Program-made: the position numbers and the translations under genes | Notes under the pieces: model-generated | What the model was told of the DNA's origin: nothing | The model's input: only the letters and a program-made list of their open reading frames with translations | The model's database searches: none | Shown: positions 50,555 through 61,290 of the stretch, in pieces | Numbering within the stretch: position 1 is the stretch's first letter | Layout: the number at the start of each line of letters is the position of its first letter | NCBI GenBank assembly: GCA_025093555.1 | Contig: JAIWNF010000014.1 | Location: 434,001-498,000 of the forward strand | Reading direction: 5' to 3' | Source of the DNA: Circinella umbellata | Lineage: Eukaryota; Mucoromycota; Mucoromycetes; Mucorales; Lichtheimiaceae | Length of the DNA stretch: 64,000 nucleotides

Positions 50555-51746
50555 GATAAAGAGAAGTTTTTTTCTACTTATATGAGAAGGGTTTGAGTTT
50601 ACATAAGGCTGCCGCGGAACTCAAGATACCACCATCAACAGCTCAAGGATGGAAGAAGAAATTCGAAGATGGTGATGATGTTTTTACAAGAAAAGAAGGA
50701 AGTGGTAGACCGAGAGGCAGACCAGCCATTTTAAATGAAGAGCACCAGTATCATCTTATTGAGCTGATTGATAAAAACCGTTCTCTAGTCTTGGATCAAA
50801 TGATGGAAAGTCTTACTTCCCAATTTGAACCTTAAAGTTTCCAAGACTTCGTTTTACGATTTTATTAAGAAAAAGTGTAACATCAGCGTAAAGCGTGCTT
50901 ACTTCCGTTCAGTTGAAAGAAATAGCCCAGAGAAGATCAAAGAGAGAAAAGAATGGGTTCAGCACTGGTGGAAGCAAACAGACATGGACTACATGAGTAA
51001 CTGTGTCTTCATAGACGAATCTGGTTTTAATATAAATATGAACCGCTCCATAGCTTAGGCCAAAAAAGGCGAGCGAGCCATTGTAACTGTCCCAAAAACA
51101 AGAGCTAACAATATTACAATTCTTGGTGCCATCGCTTCCTATGGTGTTGTCAATATAAGCGTAAGACGCCCAAAGAGAACTGAGCCTTCTAAGAAAAGAA
51201 AAGTCGGAGGAGCTGCTGCACCAGGTACCAGTAAAGGTAAAGGTGGTACTGTCACTGGTCATTACTTTAACTTTGTGGCTGCAGCCTTGGATGTACTTGA
51301 TTTGCATGAGCAATTGAAAGGGCACTATATCGTCATGGATAATGCTCCCATTCATACTCATCAGGATATTCAGCAATATATTGAGCAAAGAGGTTATGGT
51401 TGCATTTATCTTCCTCCATATTCTCCGGAGCTCAATCCTATTGAACACTTTTGGTCAGTATGCAAGAGTAAACTTAAAAGAGAGAAGCTTTTAAAGGAAG
51501 GAATAATGACATCCAGAATTGGTGAGGCATGCAATAATATTTACATTAGCGATTTACAAGGTTTCTGCCGATATTCCGAGTCAAGATTTCAAGACTGTTT
51601 GGATGAAAACCATTGTAAACACCACTGTACGAAGTAAAATGTACGATATTTTCTAAATTTTTATTCCACAGTTGTACGAATTTTTTTTTTCTTGAGTGCA
51701 CGAATTTTTTCTTGCCAAAGTGTACGAAGATTTTCCGAAAAAGGTG
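50555..51746 (+). mobile_element. Tc1/IS630-type transposon, copy 2, 5'-truncated
   Basis: It starts abruptly at GATAAAGAGAAG, matching internal position 42326 of copy 1, and continues to the intact right end ...GAAGATTTTCCGAAAAAGGTG at 51746, followed by TA. The left inverted end and the first 180 or so bases of the element are absent, replaced by Crypton sequence. It could no longer move on its own. It ends 195 bp from the BUD32 stop. Confidence 0.88.
50590..51637 (+). pseudogene. Tc1-type DD34E transposase, copy 2, frameshift and nonsense
   Basis: It retains the helix-turn-helix (SLHKAAAELKIPPSTAQGW), the catalytic D in FIDESGFN, D in VMDNAPIH and E in NPIEHFW. It carries the same register shift after SLTSQF (50825) seen in copy 1, and a private TAG at 51056 where copy 1 has Trp (SIAW). 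Unlike copy 1, it keeps the four residues AKKG after that position. The remainder is closely similar to copy 1, with scattered substitutions. Confidence 0.88.
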
Positions 51747-51940
51747 TACATGGATTATATAGTAAAAAATAATCCTTTATCTTTAATTATACCACCCCCC
51801 CCCCTCTTTTCTCTTTCTCTTTATTTTTATAATATACATTTATATTTATATATTTATTTAAAATAAAATTAAAAGGATTTATTTGGTATGTGAAATTATA
51901 ATAGTAATAATAATCAAGGTAATGATAATAATCCAACAAC

Positions 51941-53028
<1,088 letters not shown>

Positions 53029-53232
53029 AGTGGGGGGGGGAAGGTCGAGTATATAAGTGGATATCTGACTGAATCAAAAATTCCAAGCTTTTTTGCATTG
53101 GTTCTGTGACTATTTTCTTTTCTGGTTGCACAAGAATTTTTTTTTCTCAGGTGGAACTTTTTTTTTTTCTTTCATTTTTTTGCTTTGCTTTTTTTTTTTT
53201 TTTTTGACATATAAAACCAATAAACAACAAAA
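53029..53232. promoter_or_regulatory. Shared divergent promoter of BUD32 and PNO1
   Basis: Only 204 bp separate the two start codons. The interval contains a G8 run (53033-53040), and T-rich tracts (53132-53171, 53191-53205) placed just upstream of PNO1. Both genes serve RNA-maturation machinery, so co-regulation through this bidirectional promoter is plausible but unproven. Confidence 0.55.
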
Positions 53233-54309
53233 ATGGCCACCATAGACGCATTCAAAGCACCATCGTTAGTGTCAAAAAAGACTCAAAAGAAAATGAAAGA
53301 ACAAGGTGACGATGACGTTGTAATTGATTCTACTTCTTTACCTACTCGAAATACTACTGCTGCTGGAGAAGAAGACTTAGAAATGCAAGAAGTTTCAGAT
53401 AAGCCCAATTTTGCTCCTGCTAGTGCTGCAGAAACCAAGGTATATATATACATTAACATATAACTATTCATTGTTTTTTGGTTAAGAATATACAGCTTTT
53501 TTTATTTTTGATCTAAACAAGAATGGGAAATATTGATCAATCTATACATATATACATAATATATAATTTATAGACTGTTGTAAAAGGTCAACGTAAGATA
53601 CCCGTTCCTCAACATAGACTTTCACCTTTAAAACGACATTGGTTGGAAATCTACGCACCATTGGTGGAACATATGAAACTTCAAGTTCGAATGAACGTAA
53701 AAGCTAGAGCTGTTGAATTACGGGTAAATAATTTATATTTGAAGCTAAACTTTTTCTGTGAAATGATATATTGTATATTAACGAGAGAAAAACATTTATA
53801 ACAATAATCATAGACATCACCAACAACTGAAGATACAAGTGCTTTACAAAAAGGTGCTGATTTTGTACGTGCATTTGCATTAGGATTTGAAGTTCAAGAT
53901 GCTATGGCATTGTTACGTTTGGATGATATTTTCTTGGAATCATTTGAAATCAAGGACGTAAAGACTTTGCATGGTGATCATTTGGCTCGTGCTATTGGTC
54001 GTATTGCTGGTCGTGATGGTAAAACAAAATTTACAATTGAAAATGCTAGTAAGACCCGAATTGTTCTTGCAGATACGTAAGTAAAAATTTGGAAGGAAAG
54101 GGTGATAGAGTTTTTACATGTACATATACATATATAATTTTCATACTTATTCATATACACATATATATAGTAAAATTCATATCCTCGGATCATTCCAAAA
54201 CATTAAGATTGCAAGAGATGCTGTTTGTAACTTGATTCTTGGTAGTCCTCCAGGCAAAGTATATGCTTCATTGCGTACTGTTGCTGCACGTATGAAAGAA
54301 CGTTTTTAA
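53233..54309 (+). CDS. PNO1: PNO1/Dim2 KH-domain 40S ribosome assembly factor, 4 exons
   Basis: Pno1 (Dim2, Rrp20) binds the 3' end of 18S rRNA in pre-40S particles, partners Nob1 and supports Dim1 dimethylation. Exons 53233-53439, 53574-53723, 53814-54076 and 54171-54309 join in phase to 252 residues. Residues 1-70 are the variable charged arm. [20 protein letters not shown] and [13 protein letters not shown] match the N-terminal KH-like domain; [40 protein letters not shown] and the C-terminal [20 protein letters not shown] cover the C-terminal KH domain. The protein ends AARMKERF, as usual for the family. The assignment is firm. Confidence 0.96.
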
Positions 54310-56652
54310 ACTTTTTATTATTCTTAGTATTATAATTTCCATTTTTTTGTCATAATAACTCTTCTCTTTTTTTTCTCTTTGTGAGGGAAAAAAAAGAAGT
54401 TATATTGTATAATTCATATCAATCCTCTCTTATTTGTTTCAGCCCTCTTCTTCTTTTATCTTATCAAAAACACATATACAAACTTGTTATCATTTTTTTT
54501 CTCTCTTCTCTCTGTAGTTTTACTATATTTGGCATTCTTTTTTTTTAAGCGAACGAATTCATTATATATTCATCGTAATTCATTTTTATATTTTCTTTTG
54601 CACATATGTTTATCGTTTTTTACTATAAAGTTTTTTTTTCTATTATGAAAACGCATTTGTTTTATGGAAGTTAAGTTGATGATATATATGGTATTAGAGA
54701 AAGACAGAGATAATCTCTATCTTCGGTTCAAGAAGTTTACTTCCAGTGTGCTTATACGTACCATGCTGTTTGAGCTGGCCTACGTAGAAAGATTAAATAT
54801 AATTTTAATTGTGTATTATTCTTTTTAATAATGAGCGATCAATGTCATCTACTCAACTTTGTTAATTGGAAAGCTTATTTCACACTCACATGAAATGTAT
54901 ATTGATATAGCTATAAGCTCGTTTATAATTCTGTTTGATCAATATTATAGTAATGAGATATATAGTCAATGAAATATACAACTCATCATCTTGTCATGAA
55001 ATAGTAGTACGTAATACTTCCTCAAAGGCGATGGTATCGCATGGAGATAATAGGGTGGCGGATTTCAACCAATACTCATAACAAGTATAAACCTTTTGAA
55101 GTCTTCTTGCTACTTACTGTGAATATTCGCTCTTGTGAATTAATAGACCTTATGTATTTACTCGATACATCATATTTGTATCTTAAAAATACAAACATGT
55201 TACTCTAAAAAAGAATACATTAGTGATTAGTGTATGTATGCCGTTTTCGTGTTTCTTGACTACTCACTTTTACCATTTTCTCTCTGCGGACGTCCCACAG
55301 TACATTTTAACGTATCAGGCAGGTTATCCACGCTTTTTAAATAATTACGTATGATAACCTATTATTTATAATTCAATAAACGAATTGAAAAAAAAAAAAC
55401 TGCTTGTACGTCTTTGTTTTGGCTCATTGAGAATCTGTGTCTAGTATTGACGTAGCGAAAATTACTTGGGGAAAGATTAAATAAGAGGATTCTATGCACA
55501 TTATTTATACTGCCTAAATATGTAAAAGTTATCTATTTCTACACTTCTACTTGGTTACTTGCACAAGTTTCCGCAATAATAGGGTCATCGATATGTAGAG
55601 TATGTTCCATTTTTCCGAGATAAAAAAAAAAGCGGGAAGGATTATTCCTGCTACCAAAGTTCCAACCGGGTTAAAAGATAGTAATTGAACCCAAATTACA
55701 TAATCAAGATTCACACTATCTTGACAAGACATGAAGGTAGAATAAAAATGGTTTCAAAAATAAGCATTAAATAAGAAAACAAATGATTTGTAATTTAGAG
55801 AACAGAAAAATATAATCTCTTATTTTCTAGTATTACGCTTTCGAGGGGACAGAAAGAAAGTAAAAAATAAAGCTGCCGTTCACTTCCTGTAAGTAGATTC
55901 TTTGATAGCCCATAATTACAACATAAGGTGTATCCTGACTAACTTGAAACCTCAAAATATGGGATGGAATAAGAATTGACAAAAATTGTCAGAAATGAAG
56001 CTATAAACTGTTTGAGCCGTAATATAATATGTTAATTGAAGTATTCTAAAGGGATGTTACGGAACAGCTTTTAGAAAAAAAAACATTTTCCATCGAGATT
56101 TCTTTAAAGCTTTGTAAGTAAACCCAATATTTCAACAGAGGGATAAGCACTGTGTAACCTATAAAAGTTGATTATTTAGCTCCATTCCATTTTCTCAAGT
56201 ATGTGAGGAAGTTCCAATAAAAGACAAAATAGATATAAGAACAAGAGTAATACGTACTCAAAAAATAATTGTTTCTAAATATTACTTGCATGAAGATACT
56301 GTCATCTATACATACCAAGAAGTAATTAAATGATTTCCAGGCTGTTGCCGAACAGCAACCAAACATAACTTGATCCGCCATCTTTATTAAATAAACAAAT
56401 AGAACCAGACTCCCACAGAAAATACTGGAGAAATAGCAGAAATATCAAATGGTACTATAAAGACTAAGCAACAAAGAAAAAGAAAAAAAAAGTAGGATAT
56501 TTCCTAATACTACACACATATATTATCACCTCTTTTCATAAAATACATTATCAGCAGGCTGCTAGTCGGTCCCTCAAGGTTTTTCGTGCAATCACAGCCA
56601 GTCGTTAATGTGCGAAATTAAAGAAACTGGCTATTGCCATTGGCTGAAGTTG
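54310..56652. other. AT-rich spacer beside the DIRS element
   Basis: This contains the T-rich PNO1 3' UTR region (to about 54660) and then a desert. Two minus-strand frames (55547-55732 and 56172-56381) and an open segment near 55920-55830 suggest a decayed gene, but no splice-consistent protein or family was recognised. Confidence 0.4.
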
Positions 56653-56670
56653 TTGTATAGTTAGACATGA

Positions 56671-56779
56671 AAATAAAAAATATGAAATATGATTTGCTTT
56701 ATCTTCTTTTTATTTAATGTCAGCGAAAAAATAATAAGTATAAAAATGAGTTCTAATGCTATAATATAATAATTGATCT
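56671..56779 (+). repeat. DIRS left inverted terminal repeat
   Basis: It is complementary to 60873-60981 over 109 bp. Landmarks are ATATGAAATATGATTTGC at the outer side and ATAATAATTGATCT at the inner side. Confidence 0.9.
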
Positions 56780-56815
56780 CTAAGCGAGGTCAGAAAAGGG
56801 AAGGGTAGGGTGGGG

Positions 56816-56930
56816 AAATCATATTTCATATTTTTTATTTTCATGTCTAACTATACAATTCAAGTGTCGAAATAAATTCTAACAGAATTGGTTGAGACAC
56901 TCAAATAAAAAATATGAAATATGATTTGCT
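56816..56930 (+). repeat. DIRS internal complementary region
   Basis: The first part (56816-56856) complements the left outer end ending at ...CTATACAA; the second part (about 56857-56930) complements 60954-61027. The join CTATACAATTCAAGTG therefore records the junction of a circle formed by bringing the two element ends together. Confidence 0.9.
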
Positions 56931-56996
56931 AATCCAGAGAATAAAATACAAGTAATTTTGAAATATGAAAGATAATGTTTTTTTTTTTTTTTTTTT

Positions 56997-58000
56997 TTAA
57001 TCAGAAACCATAGTATGATCGGTTGCATCATAGAAAACCTCTTCGTCATTGGAATCATCGTCGAGAAGGTCGCCGCTGGTGATTAGAGTATTGGTAAAAT
57101 CAAAGGTAGATAAATGTTCCCGACGGTAATGATTCTCAAAAGTAGATGAGGAGGACCAGTTGCCCATAGTAACAATGTCTTCTTTGGGAATACCCGATTG
57201 AAGAGCTAATGAAGAGGCAATGGAACGTAAAGAAACACGTTTTTCATCAGTAGACCGTTTGATAAGTTTTTTAATCCAAGAGTGGATTGTTCGAGTACTA
57301 ATTACTTTGTCCGGTTGTAAAGAGTTGACGAACAAAGTAGTAGCTTGACAAATGGGACGTCTTGCGCGAAAGAAATGGAAGGTATGTATCGGACAGAGAC
57401 TAGGAATAGTATGAGCCTTGACTTGGAATGACTTGATGATTTGACGTCGTTTACGTTTTTCCTTAGGAGAGTGAACTTCAAAAGAAAGAATAGAAGAATC
57501 AGAGACGGAAACAGAAGCAAGTGGTATATGTTGTAAGTCAGAGGGTCGAAGAAAACAAGTAACACCAAGAAGAAAGGCAAGCTTGCTTTGTAATGTGGCG
57601 AGAGTAATAGTACGACTATCTAAAGATCGTAAATAGTCAATAGTAGGTTGAAGATTGATAGTTGATCGATGTAAACGAATAGGTGGTGCTTGTCGAAGAA
57701 GGGTAGTAATAAATGAATTAAGGCGATCATCTTCGTGTAAGAGGCTTGGGTTGTGATGTAAATTTGTTACTGCTGAGCGCATAAGTTGTAAGGTCGAAAT
57801 CGCATAAGAGTGAGTGATATACATATCACTCAAAAAATTGATAAGGTGAGCTGGAGTAAAAAATTGTGGTGAAATTTGTTGTTCAATGCACCATTTAATA
57901 AATAAAAGTTGTCCTGGTTTGTATGATTTATTAGTGGAATTATCTTGTAGCCGATGGTTAATAAAAATCGATTGAGCATTTTCATTTAAATCTGATTGCT
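56997..58000 (-). CDS. DIRS tyrosine recombinase
   Basis: The C-terminal third of a 953-codon open frame (59858-56997). The tyrosine-recombinase domain starts near QDNSTNKSYKPGQLLFIKW (about 57935) and includes FLLGVTCFLRPSDLQHIPL (first catalytic Arg in RPSD), VSLRSIASSLALQSGIP (Arg of the DIRS-type RS motif) and MGNWSSSSTFENHYRRE (nucleophile Tyr). The acidic tail is DDDSNDEEVFYD. A run of about 22 T on the plus strand follows the stop codon directly. It would integrate the circular DNA copy. The domain is uninterrupted; where translation begins is uncertain because the same frame stays open far upstream over the RT. Confidence 0.85.
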
Positions 58001-59992
58001 GATATTTTGAACAGATAAGCTCCAAACGGCGAGTTTCCAAGTACTGTTGGTCATAGGCCAGATTGCTGTTGGTGATGGTAGGACAATTGTTGACGGTTCG
58101 AGCATGAGAGGTGAACGGATGCTCAGTGCTTGAATTGTAGGGAACCAAAGCGCGGTGGGCCACCAAGGCGTGATCATTGTGACCTGTGATAGATTCTCTT
58201 GAATGATCTTCTGCAGGCAGCGGCTGATAAGGTTCCAAGGTGGGTTGAGATATGGGTGGTGAAATTGAGTCCAAGGGATAGTGAATGCGTCGGTGAATAA
58301 GTTCCCCGGGTCTGGAAGCCAGGACACGTATCTTGGTAATTGTTTCGTTATCCTGTCGGCAAAGAGATCGACGTCGTTTGGGCCTAGATGGCGTTGAAGA
58401 GCTGCAAAGGTCGAGCGAGCAATCATCCAATTGTTTTTCCGATATGGGCGACGAGATTCGAAGTCGGCGATCGTGTTGTTGACTCCAGAAATATGAGTAG
58501 ATTGAATAGTAATCCCTCGTTTGAGGCACCATTTCCATAATTGAGTTGCTAATTCCATTAAAGGAAGGGATCAGGTGCCACCTTGTTTGTTCATATATGC
58601 CATTGAGGTCGTATTGTCTGTACGAATAAGAACGCGCATATTCTTGAGATGAGGGAATGTCTTCAGAGCGAGAAAAGCAGCCTTGAGTTCGCGCCAATTG
58701 GTAGACATTTGGGATTCTTGGTGAGACCAATGGCCGAAGGCTGTTTGTTGCTTGTTGTTGGGAAGAGGTAAGTGGCAACCCCATCCACTGTTGCTGGCAT
58801 CTACGTAAACGGTCTGTTGAGGTGTTTGTGGTAGAATACTTTTGCCGTTCCAATGAATGAGATTGTTTTTCCACCATATAAGTTCCTGAATACATTCTAC
58901 TGGTAGCTGCTGTGGTTTGTCCCAATCTGCTGATGATCGTACCATCTGATTTTTCATCCGCAGAAGGTGTTGTGTGTATAATCGAGCCAGTATCAATGCA
59001 AAAGTTGCTGATTGGATTCTCATAGTAAGGCTGTGAATTGTACGTGGTGATTGAATTGGTTTCTTGAGGATTTGTTGTATACTGCGGCGTAAGTCTCGTA
59101 ATTTTTTCCCTGGTAGTTGGGCTGTCATTTTTGTTGTATCCAATAAGAAGCCGAGGTGCTCGAGCGATTGTTGCGGTTTGAGAATTGACTTGGCATGATT
59201 GATGATCCACCCTAATGACTCGAGTTTCGTGACAACTAACTGAGTATGCTGAGTAGCTTGGGCTTTGGAGTCCGCGATGATGATCCAATCGTCGAGATAT
59301 GCACTGAGACGAATTCCTTGTAAGCGAGCCCATTCGAGGATTGGTTTCGTGAGCTTGGTGAATAACCAAGGGACCAATGACAGGCCAAAGGGAGTGGTGC
59401 AAAACTGGTATGTTTTGCCTTTCCAGTTCAAACGGAGATAAGGACGAGAGTCTTGATGAACGGGAATATGAAGGAATGCATCTGACAGGTCGATGGATGT
59501 GAGATAATTGTTTCGTTTGATTTGTTTGGTAACTTCTTGTAAAGTTTCCATCTTGAAGTGTGGTGCCTGAATATAATTGTTGAGTTTTTTGAGATTGAAA
59601 ACAGGACGAGAGCCACCGTTTTTCTTCGGGATTACAAACATGCTGCTGTAAAACCCTGGCGTTGTTGGAATAATTTCTTCGATTGCGCCTTTGGCTAATA
59701 AAAGTGAAATTTCTTGATCCAAAAGTTGGTCTTGTTGGTGATTGTACGGAATGGTTGGTTGAGGGAGCATGCGGAGTGGAGGTAGTGAAACGAAGGGAAT
59801 TTTGAAACCGAAACGAATGGTTTTGAGAAGCCATTCGTCGATTGAAAGAGTGATCCACTGAGAATAGTGCTGAGTGAGACGCCCCCCGACGAGTAAGGGC
59901 GAATTTATTGTTGGTGGTTTCGAAAAGGGTTGTTGGTCACTTTTCCTTTGTTGTTGCCGTTGATGTTGCGATGCTGAGTGTTGTTGTGCCAA
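57986..59992 (-). pseudogene. DIRS reverse transcriptase-RNase H-methylase-like protein with one in-frame TGA
   Basis: The frame begins MAQQHSASQHQRQQQR at 59992. RT blocks follow: GAIEEIIPTTPGFYSSMFVI, PKKNGGSRPVFNLKKLN, SIDLSDAFLHIPV, and the catalytic YLDD in LSAYLDDWIII. RNase H follows with VYVDASNSGWGCHL, NWRELKAAFLALKTF and IRTDNTTSMAYMN. A TGA at 58573-58571 then interrupts after NKQGG-Thr. The same frame resumes at once (SLPL, then MELATQLWKW from 58558) through VDLFADRITKQLPRYVSW, HPYLNPPWNLISRCLQKI and MITPWWPTALWFPTI, which matches the Dam-like methylase-like region of DIRS elements (NPPW). Apart from this single stop the 669-codon frame is open, so it is either a very recent nonsense mutation or a readthrough signal. 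Confidence 0.88.
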
Positions 59993-60843
59993 GAGGTGTT
60001 GGTGCTGTTGTTGTTGGTCTTGGTGTTGTTGTTGTTGTTGATGTAACCGCCCTGCTGAGAGGACGGACCTGATCGAAAAAACTGCTGCGGTTGAAGAGGT
60101 TGAGTTTGATTAAAGGTACGTTTTTTATTACGAAGACCGCTAGCTGTTTTGACAGCTTGCGAGGCATTGGTTTGTTGTATTAAAGCCGCTTGAAAATCAG
60201 CTGGAGCCATTGTAAAATTTTTCCCCTGAGTAGAAGAGGAGGAAAAAGATGGGTTGATAGCTTGGAAAGCAAGAGTGTTACGCATATCATTTATTTGTGC
60301 AGAGACATTTAGTAATAGCTCTCTGCAATCCTTGAGCATATGCAAATAGCGTTGAATATTGACATTGTTGACATCTTGACTAATTTCTAGACCTAGGACA
60401 TCCAAAGGTCGGAATACCCCAGAGAGTAAATATTGTAAACGTTTAAGAGACATATCTTGTTTAGCTTGATATTTATTCATTTTACGAGCGGCAGTAGGGA
60501 TTGTATCCGGTGGTTGATATTGAAGGTTGTCAATATTTGGGTATTGATCAATGGTCTTGCGACGCTCATCATCGGTGAGCATTGTATTTGGGAACAATGA
60601 AGAGTCTAAGGAAAGAATTTCAGTCAAAAAAGGTGACGGGGACCAAGAGTAGGAAGGTCGCACTGGTAATGAGTGTAGAGATGACATGGTCTCTTCTTCA
60701 TCATCCTCCATATTAACATTAGGGGATGACAGGGGCTCTGCGGAAGGTTGAGCGCTTGATTGTGCTACTATCTGTTCTAATTGAAGTAGTCTTTGTTGCA
60801 TAGCAATAAGTTGTTCGTTTTGAGTGATTGAATTGGAGTCCAT
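59905..60843 (-). CDS. DIRS gag-like protein
   Basis: From MDSNSITQNEQLIAMQQRL, the first in-frame Met inside the element frame (an upstream Met at 60879 overlaps the terminal repeat). About 312 residues. The N terminus is a short coiled coil (LLQLEQIVAQ), the middle is helical (KMNKYQAKQDMSLKRLQYLL, VNNVNIQRYLHMLKDCRELL), and the end is a Gln/Asn/Ser/Thr-rich tail without a zinc knuckle. It overlaps the RT frame start by 88 bases. Its place and composition fit the ORF1 of DIRS elements, presumed to form the particle. No lesion is seen. Confidence 0.75.
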   Translation of the reverse strand: MDSNSITQNEQLIAMQQRLLQLEQIVAQSSAQPSAEPLSSPNVNMEDDEEETMSSLHSLPVRPSYSWSPSPFLTEILSLDSSLFPNTMLTDDERRKTIDQYPNIDNLQYQPPDTIPTAARKMNKYQAKQDMSLKRLQYLLSGVFRPLDVLGLEISQDVNNVNIQRYLHMLKDCRELLLNVSAQINDMRNTLAFQAINPSFSSSSTQGKNFTMAPADFQAALIQQTNASQAVKTASGLRNKKRTFNQTQPLQPQQFFRSGPSSQQGGYINNNNNTKTNNNSTNTSWHNNTQHRNINGNNKGKVTNNPFRNHQQ

Positions 60844-60872
60844 ATTTTGCGGTGCTGACCGAGCGAAAAAGA

Positions 60873-60981
60873 AGATCAATTATTATATTATAGCATTAGA
60901 ACTCATTTTTATACTTATTATTTTTTCGCTGACATTAAATAAAAAGAAGATAAAGCAAATCATATTTCATATTTTTTATTT
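60873..60981 (-). repeat. DIRS right inverted terminal repeat
   Basis: It is complementary to 56671-56779. On the plus strand it runs from AGATCAATTATTATATTATA to ATATTTCATATTTTTTATTT, followed by the unique right end to 61027. Confidence 0.9.
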
Positions 60982-61027
60982 GAGTGTCTCAACCAATTCT
61001 GTTAGAATTTATTTCGACACTTGAATT

Positions 61028-61290
61028 AGTTAAAGTGCGGAGAAAATTTTGCATAAGAAGCACCAAACAAACATTGATTGCTGTCTTCAAAACTGCATAT
61101 TCGTGTTTCTTTTCAATACTTTCTTTATTTTATTTTTTAACAACGGGTCGTTCAAAAAAGTCTTTGAATCAAAAAAGCTTAAAAACAATGTTCAGTCAAG
61201 GGAGATATATTACTGAGGGTCATTATTATAATTATAAAGTATTTACCTTGATTAGAAAATTGAAGTTATAATATTTTTTTTAAAAAATAG
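61028..61290. other. Short spacer upstream of the transposase-exonuclease relic
   Basis: AT-rich; a possible first exon or leader of the following gene, since 61281-61290 looks like an intron 3' end (AAAAAATAG). A small Met-containing frame ending near 61200 (ATGTTCAGTCAAGG) could be that exon, but phase cannot be decided. Confidence 0.3.

Larger units (their letters stand above)
56653..61027 (-). mobile_element. DIRS-type tyrosine-recombinase retrotransposon, structurally complete
   Basis: About 4375 bp. A 109-bp inverted terminal repeat pair is visible (56671-56779 and 60873-60981), with unique outer ends on each side (56653-56670 and 60982-61027). Just inside the left repeat, 56816-56930 is an internal complementary region whose first half is the complement of the outer left end and whose second half is the complement of the outer right end (AAGTGTCGAAATAAATTC and onward). 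This is the hallmark of DIRS elements, which replicate through a circular intermediate joined at that region. Coding frames on the minus strand are, in order, gag-like, RT/RNase H/methylase-like and tyrosine recombinase. Confidence 0.93.

Noticed and set aside
55547..56381. Two minus-strand frames of 61 and 69 codons that might be exons of one gene
   Set aside because: I could not find donors and acceptors joining them in phase, and neither has family resemblance.
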